Source of the DNA: Bryobacterales bacterium
Lineage (GTDB): Bacteria; Acidobacteriota; Terriglobia; Bryobacterales; Bryobacteraceae
Assembly (NCBI GenBank): GCA_025353235.1
Contig: JANXQZ010000038.1
Coordinates: 1 to 9,775 of the forward strand
Direction: 5' to 3'
Length of the DNA stretch: 9,775 nucleotides
This document shows positions 6,399 through 9,775 of this stretch, in pieces (position 1 is the first letter of the stretch; each line of letters starts with the position of its first letter). The translations under genes were made by a program, and so were the position numbers. The notes beneath the pieces were generated by a model. That model was not told the DNA's origin. It did no database searches and saw nothing but the letters and a program-made list of their open reading frames with translations.

Positions 6399-7685
6399 AT
6401 GGATCGTCGCAGCTTTCTGTCTTCCGCCGCAGGTGCCGCGGCCGCTTTTCAGACCGACTCGGTACTCCGCGCTCAATCCGCCGCTAAAGCCGTAATCGGA
6501 CGTCCTGCCGACACCGTCGCCCGGGACGAAGACTTCTGGCTCAACATTCGCCACGCATTCACGGTTGACCGGAACATGATCAACCTCAACAACGGCGGCG
6601 TGTCCCCTTCCCCCAAGATCGTGATGGACACCGAAATGCGTTATCTCGAAATCGAGAACATGAATCCCTCGTATTACATGTGGCAGGTTCTCGACCCCGG
6701 CATCGAAACGGTTCGCAGGCGCCTGGCGCGAGCTTTCGGCTGCGATGTCGAAGAGATTGCGATCACGCGCAATGCTAGCGAGGCGCTCGAGATTGTCCAA
6801 TTGGGGATGACACTTCAGCGCGGCGATGAAGTCCTCACCACCAATCAGGATTATCCCCGCATGATTACGACGTGGCAGCAGCGCGAACGCCGCGACGGGA
6901 TCGTTCTGAAGCAGATCACGTTCCCAGTGCCGCCTCCCAGCCTCGATTACCTTGCCAAGCGCATCGAAGAAAACATCACGCCGCGCACCAAGGTGATCCA
7001 CATCTGCCACATCACGAACCGCACCGGCCAGATCTTCCCCGTGAAGGCAATTTGCCAGATGGCCAGGGCTCGGGGGATCGAGGTAATTGTGGACGGAGCC
7101 CACGCGTTCGCTCAATTTCCATTCAAGCGAGACGACCTCGATTGCGATTATTACGGCACCTCCCTACACAAGTGGGTGCTGGCTCCTATCGGGACTGGAA
7201 TGTTGTATGTGCGCAAGCCGAAGATTGAAGCGATCTGGCCCATGATGCCGTCGCCAGACTCGATGAAGGCCAACATTCGCAAGTTCGAAGAGATCGGCAC
7301 GCATCCAGCTTCGCAGCGCAACGCAATTACGGAAGCGCTCAACTTTCACGACAGCATCGGGCCCGAGCGCAAAGCCGAGCGGTTCCGCTACCTGCGCAAG
7401 CGCTGGTCTAACGAGCTGCGCCAGTTGCCGGGCGTGAAAATTCTCAACAGTGAAGATCCGGAGCAATCCTGCGCGATTGGCTTTATTAGCGTGGCGGGTA
7501 TTGAGGCACCCGCGCTGGCAAAATACCTCTGGGATAAGCATCGCATTTGGACGGTAGCGATCGTTACGCCGGGCGAGTACCAGGGTTTGCGAATCACGCC
7601 GAATGTTTATTCGACCTTGGAAGAGATCGACACGTTCACGGAAGTAATGACGAAGATTATCAAGCGCGGTTCAATTCCCGCTTAG
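6399..7685 (+). CDS. Tat-exported class V aminotransferase (isopenicillin-N epimerase-like)
   Basis: A 428-residue PLP-dependent fold-type I enzyme of aminotransferase class V, nearest in pattern to isopenicillin-N epimerase/cysteine desulfurase-like proteins. The start is fixed by a textbook twin-arginine signal (MDRRSFLSSAAGAAAAF). Key residues are visible: LNNGGVSP (63-70) at the entry of the fold, ITRNASEAL (122-130) for phosphate binding, the PLP-ring Asp in VDGAHAFAQ (231-239; D232 and H235), the Schiff-base lysine in TSLHKW (K258), and the carboxylate-binding Arg in GLRITPNVYST (R398). Length and order are normal. Members catalyse transamination, epimerisation or desulfuration; the reaction here is not determined. 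An exported PLP enzyme implies cofactor loading before Tat transport. No ribosome binding site precedes the ATG. The porin is divergent, and a putative lipoprotein gene converges downstream across a structured repeat. Confidence 0.92.
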   Translation: MDRRSFLSSAAGAAAAFQTDSVLRAQSAAKAVIGRPADTVARDEDFWLNIRHAFTVDRNMINLNNGGVSPSPKIVMDTEMRYLEIENMNPSYYMWQVLDPGIETVRRRLARAFGCDVEEIAITRNASEALEIVQLGMTLQRGDEVLTTNQDYPRMITTWQQRERRDGIVLKQITFPVPPPSLDYLAKRIEENITPRTKVIHICHITNRTGQIFPVKAICQMARARGIEVIVDGAHAFAQFPFKRDDLDCDYYGTSLHKWVLAPIGTGMLYVRKPKIEAIWPMMPSPDSMKANIRKFEEIGTHPASQRNAITEALNFHDSIGPERKAERFRYLRKRWSNELRQLPGVKILNSEDPEQSCAIGFISVAGIEAPALAKYLWDKHRIWTVAIVTPGEYQGLRITPNVYSTLEEIDTFTEVMTKIIKRGSIPA

Positions 7686-7742
7686 ACGGGCATACTTGTA
7701 CTACTCCATCCTGATTTCTTCTCCGCGTGCGACGAATTAACA

Positions 7743-7798
7743 GCCAATGCTAGCCGATTAGCAATCGGCTGCAGATTAACAATCTGCCCCACATTGGC
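7743..7798. repeat. Three-helix palindromic element (REP-like / possible bidirectional terminator)
   Basis: Two adjacent perfect hairpins sit inside an outer stem. Outer stem: GCCAATG (7743-7749) pairs with CATTGGC (7792-7798). Hairpin one: AGCCGATT (7752-7759), loop AGC, AATCGGCT (7763-7770). Hairpin two: GCAGATT (7771-7777), loop AAC, AATCTGC (7781-7787). The two 17-base palindromes (7753-7769 and 7771-7787) are near copies; they differ by one loop base and by a compensated pair, C-G in one and A-T in the other. It fills the gap between two convergent genes and ends four bases before the stop of the minus-strand gene. A T-run follows on the plus strand at 7810-7815, rather far from the stem for a standard terminator. 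It is most likely a repetitive extragenic palindrome. Confidence 0.75.
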
Positions 7799-7802
7799 AG
7801 CC

Positions 7803-8948
7803 TTAGCTCTTTTTTGATCGCTTCGCCAGAATCATGCTAGACGTCCGCCGACCCGCTCCGTAGCCGAGTGAAAAGCCCAGGGGCTTGACTCGTTCCGGAT
7901 CGTCGAAAGCCGCAGCCAAATCCCGTTGGTACTCGCGGTGAAACGGCCGGTCCGGGCGGCTGTACTTGCCGAAAAGCTGCACCTGCCATGCCGCATTTTG
8001 GAAGTAATGATACGGGACTCCCGTGTCGTCTTCCAGGATCAGATTGCTCTTCTCCAGGATGAACGAGCGCAGGTTGCTGCACATCTCCCAATGCAGCAAA
8101 AACGAAGCCGATTTCACTAGCGTATCGGGGGTGCCGGTGGTTGTTAAAAACTTGGCGAACGAACGATCCTGCTCAAACTCTGGCCCGAGGCGGGTGGAAA
8201 AGTAGTAGAGCTTGCGGCTGATCGGCTCGTCCGATCGATGAAAGCCGATCTCGACCCCCATGTGCCGCACTCCCGGCGCAGCGTCCTCGGGAACAAACTT
8301 GCCCGCTTGGTCCAGATGACCGTATTGCACGCGCTCGACATCATGTCCGGTGCGGGCCAGCAATAACAAAATCATCGGCAAAAGCCCGTTCGCCACGCGT
8401 CCGTGGAATTGGCTATCCATTTCGCTAGTAACGAAAAAGCTGCGGTTGAAAATAGAGGACAGCGCTTGGCTCCAACCTTTCAGTTCCTTATCAAGATTCT
8501 TGGTCGAGTATTCTTCCGGCTTGCGGATATCGCCCACGCGCTCCAGACCGGCCAGCACGTAAATCGTGCTCTTCGGGAAGAAACGGGTAACATACAGAAC
8601 ATCCGGACCGCTAAACGGATAGAAGACGTAGGAGCTGCTGCTGTGAAGCGGATCAAGTTCGCTTTTTTGAAAAACATCCACGGGCGCGAATTGATCCTGT
8701 TGAGCCCGACCCCACTTGTCTGCTATTTCTGAGGAATACCTCTGCCAGGAAGGCGTCTCTTCAAACTTCCGAAAGAGCCCATCTTGACGCCCCTTGATTC
8801 CGGCCAGGAACCGAGCGCTGTCGTTGTAGGTCTTGTCGATTGCAGCGAGTTGCTTTGGAACGGATTCCAGTTTGCGATTGCCGCAACCTGGAATGCAGAG
8901 CGAGGACAGGAGGAGAGTTAGGCCGAGTCGGCTTCGCGTGGTAGTCAT
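7803..8948 (-). CDS. Putative lipoprotein of unknown function
   Basis: A 381-residue protein from the ATG at 8946-8948; a TTG two codons upstream is possible but less likely. The N-terminus MTTTRSRLGLTLLLSSL is a signal sequence ending in a lipobox-like IPGC, so C22 is probably lipidated and the protein membrane-anchored. I do not recognise the family. Visible features include FRKFEETPSWQRY (59-71), a run of aromatics around YPFSGPDVLY (110-119), a hydrophobic stretch GLLPMILLLLA (188-198) that could be a buried helix, YYFSTRLGPEF (248-258), LLHWEMCSNLRSFI (284-297), DDTGVPYHYF (307-316) and a C-terminal FSLGYGAGRRTSSM (359-372). The dense, well-ordered motifs look like a conserved domain, not a random open frame. 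The C-terminus is basic. No catalytic pattern is evident, and no neighbouring gene suggests a role. No ribosome binding site is obvious. Confidence 0.72.
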   Translation of the reverse strand: MTTTRSRLGLTLLLSSLCIPGCGNRKLESVPKQLAAIDKTYNDSARFLAGIKGRQDGLFRKFEETPSWQRYSSEIADKWGRAQQDQFAPVDVFQKSELDPLHSSSSYVFYPFSGPDVLYVTRFFPKSTIYVLAGLERVGDIRKPEEYSTKNLDKELKGWSQALSSIFNRSFFVTSEMDSQFHGRVANGLLPMILLLLARTGHDVERVQYGHLDQAGKFVPEDAAPGVRHMGVEIGFHRSDEPISRKLYYFSTRLGPEFEQDRSFAKFLTTTGTPDTLVKSASFLLHWEMCSNLRSFILEKSNLILEDDTGVPYHYFQNAAWQVQLFGKYSRPDRPFHREYQRDLAAAFDDPERVKPLGFSLGYGAGRRTSSMILAKRSKKS

Positions 8949-8996
8949 GTGCAAGCCGAAGCTTCAGCATATCACTTGGTCGAGGGAGCGGGAGTA

Positions 8997-9024
8997 TGAT
9001 CGAGCCGGGCAGCGGGTTGATCGA
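8997..9024. repeat. Direct repeat TGATCGA spaced 21 bp, possible operator
   Basis: TGATCGA occurs at 8997-9003 and again at 9018-9024. The start-to-start distance is 21 bp, about two helical turns, so both copies face the same side of the DNA. They lie 49-76 bp upstream of the lipoprotein start codon, a normal place for regulator binding. No regulator can be named. Confidence 0.25.
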
Positions 9025-9203
9025 TTCCTATGGATGAGAGATTTATGGCCAGATTTACAAACCCGTCGTGTAACTTGCGGATTCCCCTCACCGGACTCAG
9101 GCTGCGTTTGGCGCGTAAGCTGGAGCCTCCGTTGGCCCGCTTAGCAGCCACCCCATCTAAATTGGATGGAATGGAGCCGGCTAACGCGGAAGAGCTAAAC
9201 AAG

Positions 9204-9232
9204 GTGATCGCGAGTGCAACTCTCGATATAAA
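9204..9232 (+). promoter_or_regulatory. Candidate sigma-70-type promoter for the RNA-binding protein gene
   Basis: TATAAA at 9227-9232 matches five of six -10 bases. GTGATC at 9204-9209, 17 bp upstream, matches three of six -35 bases. Transcription from here would give a 5' leader of roughly 180 bases containing both hairpins described below. Motif reading only. Confidence 0.3.
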
Positions 9233-9270
9233 AACGTCCATCTACCACTTGGATGCGACTTCCCTGCCAC

Positions 9271-9310
9271 GGGATACAAGCGCATGCACTTCTTGACTTG
9301 CCTGTATCCC
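9271..9310 (+). repeat. Inverted repeat / hairpin in the presumed 5' leader
   Basis: GGGATACA (9271-9278) pairs perfectly with TGTATCCC (9303-9310). After one mismatch, two more G-C pairs extend the stem. The loop contains the hexamer palindrome GCATGC (9282-9287). No T-run follows, so it is not a simple terminator. It could be an RNA regulatory hairpin or a DNA operator upstream of the RNA-binding protein gene. Confidence 0.45.
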
Positions 9311-9356
9311 ATACGAGACACTGAAGCCGACGGTAGCTGACGGAACTCCGCTGGCC

Positions 9357-9382
9357 GGGACCGGGAACAAGCCCACGGTCCT
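9357..9382 (+). repeat. GC-rich hairpin about 40 bases before the RNA-binding protein start
   Basis: GGACCG (9358-9363) pairs with CGGTCC (9376-9381), with a flanking G-T pair. Two further G-C pairs form inside if A9375 is bulged, leaving a loop of AACAAGC. It is followed only by TTTAACC, so it is a poor terminator. GCCCA (9371-9375) could alternatively pair with TGGGC (9401-9405), which would open this hairpin. Confidence 0.35.
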
Positions 9383-9411
9383 TTAACCTGAAAAAATCTC
9401 TGGGCCACTGC

Positions 9412-9420
9412 TAAGGAGGT
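9412..9420 (+). promoter_or_regulatory. Strong ribosome binding site of the RNA-binding protein gene
   Basis: TAAGGAGGT is complementary to the 3' end of 16S rRNA over nearly its whole length and ends two bases before the GTG. It is by far the strongest such site in the window. Several other genes here have none, which suggests high translation of this gene. Confidence 0.75.
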
Positions 9421-9422
9421 TC

Positions 9423-9775
9423 GTGAAAAAGCTATTCGTAGGCAATCTGCCCTATCAGGCGACCGAAGCGAGTCTGCATGACTGGCTAACTCAACTCGGT
9501 CTGCGCGCCGACTCGGTTCAAATTATTCGGGATAAGTTCTCCGGCGAGTCCAGGGGTTTTGGTTTTATTGAGATCGAGAACGATGGCGAAGCCGATCGCG
9601 CTGTGCAAGCCTGCAACGGTCAGGACTTTCTGGGCCGCACGCTGGTGGTGAACGAAGCGCGCCCGATGGGAGATCGCGGCGGAGACCGTGGCGGTGGTGA
9701 TCGCGGCGGAGGGGATCGCGGCGGTGGCGGAGGCGGACGCCCGAGTGGAGGAGGGGGCGGCGGTGGTCGCGGCGG
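9423..9775 (+). CDS. Glycine-rich RRM RNA-binding protein (3' end outside window)
   Basis: The first 117 complete residues of a single-RRM RNA-binding protein of the bacterial glycine-rich (cyanobacterial Rbp-like) type. Translation starts at GTG 9423, right after an almost ideal ribosome binding site, TAAGGAGGT (9412-9420), with unusually short spacing. The RRM covers about residues 2-80. RNP2 is LFVGNL (4-9) and RNP1 is RGFGFIEI (44-51), with the stacking aromatics F5, F46 and F48 present. From residue 83 the protein becomes a low-complexity tail of D-R-G-G-type repeats and poly-glycine, still continuing at the window edge. Such proteins bind single-stranded RNA in the cytoplasm, and several relatives are cold-induced. 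The RGG-rich tail would add non-specific RNA affinity. The gene seems to have a long structured leader, compatible with post-transcriptional control. The N-terminal domain call is firm; the physiological role is inferred from the family. Confidence 0.93.
   Translation, partial: MKKLFVGNLPYQATEASLHDWLTQLGLRADSVQIIRDKFSGESRGFGFIEIENDGEADRAVQACNGQDFLGRTLVVNEARPMGDRGGDRGGGDRGGGDRGGGGGGRPSGGGGGGGRG

Larger units (their letters stand above)
8949..9422. other. Long non-coding gap between the lipoprotein gene and the RNA-binding protein gene
   Basis: No convincing gene is present. Two short open frames exist (9030-9296 plus; 8972-9241 minus), and neither looks like a protein throughout. The stretch does hold the direct repeats at 8997-9024, a possible promoter near 9204-9232 and two hairpins before the RNA-binding protein gene, each listed separately. 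I see no tRNA or known structured RNA. Confidence 0.5.

Noticed and set aside
7743..7798. Palindromic element as part of a CRISPR array or integron attC site
   Set aside because: There is no repeat-spacer periodicity beyond two copies and no adjacent cas or integrase gene.
7807..7815. T-run after the palindromic element as a classical intrinsic terminator
   Set aside because: The run starts about nine bases or more after the outer stem, and it encodes the Lys-rich C-terminus of the minus-strand gene. The element may still stop transcription, but it does not fit the standard pattern.
8972..9241. Minus-strand open frame whose first 22 residues look like a signal peptide (VALAITLFSSSALAG)
   Set aside because: After the apparent signal the sequence has no protein-like pattern and no recognisable motif, and no good ribosome binding site precedes it. 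It could be the remnant of a secreted protein gene, but I cannot support it.
9030..9296. Plus-strand open frame of 88 residues in the gap before the RNA-binding protein gene
   Set aside because: There is no ribosome binding site and no family resemblance. It overlaps the candidate promoter and hairpin.

Overview
The window looks like chromosomal DNA of an acidobacterium, probably of the Solibacter/Bryobacter type. I infer this from gene content, not from a marker gene. The clues are moderately GC-rich DNA, a Tat-signal-bearing Gfo/Idh/MocA oxidoreductase coupled to a Tat-signal-bearing sugar isomerase-like TIM barrel, a Tat-signal-bearing class V aminotransferase, an OmpL-like beta-barrel porin, and small secreted proteins with 'VLKQEG' repeats. 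The outer-membrane porin indicates a Gram-negative envelope.

Layout. Positions 1-478 hold the 3' end of a RelE/HigB-type toxin gene followed at once by its XRE-family antitoxin (toxin-first, HigBA order). Positions 629-1293 hold what looks like a decayed gene: three overlapping open stretches in three successive frames. A minus-strand pair follows: a classical short-chain dehydrogenase/reductase (1760-2632) and, downstream of it, a small secreted two-repeat protein (1348-1710). Only 38 bp separates the dehydrogenase from a plus-strand pair, the Gfo/Idh/MocA oxidoreductase (2671-4041) and the sugar isomerase/epimerase-like protein (4038-4907), which overlap by ATGA. A porin (4912-6261, minus) converges on this pair. 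A Tat-exported class V aminotransferase (6399-7685, plus) diverges from the porin. It converges on a putative lipoprotein of unknown function (7803-8948, minus), and the gap between them holds a compact three-helix palindromic element. A 474-bp gap containing repeats and hairpins leads to a glycine-rich RRM RNA-binding protein, cut by the window end.

How the genes may work together. The oxidoreductase and TIM-barrel protein form a translationally coupled pair likely to act on a sugar or polyol. Both carry twin-arginine leaders, as does the PLP aminotransferase, so the window encodes several cofactor- or metal-using enzymes apparently exported folded to the periplasm. The porin between them could admit small substrates. 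The actual substrates cannot be read from the sequence.

I found no convincing new multi-gene defence or mobile system. The best non-routine signals are the twin-palindrome three-way-junction element at 7743-7798, the back-to-back extended -10 motifs between two divergent genes at 2642-2663, a probable leaderless start at 6399, the frame-broken gene at 629-1293, and the structured leader of the RNA-binding protein gene.
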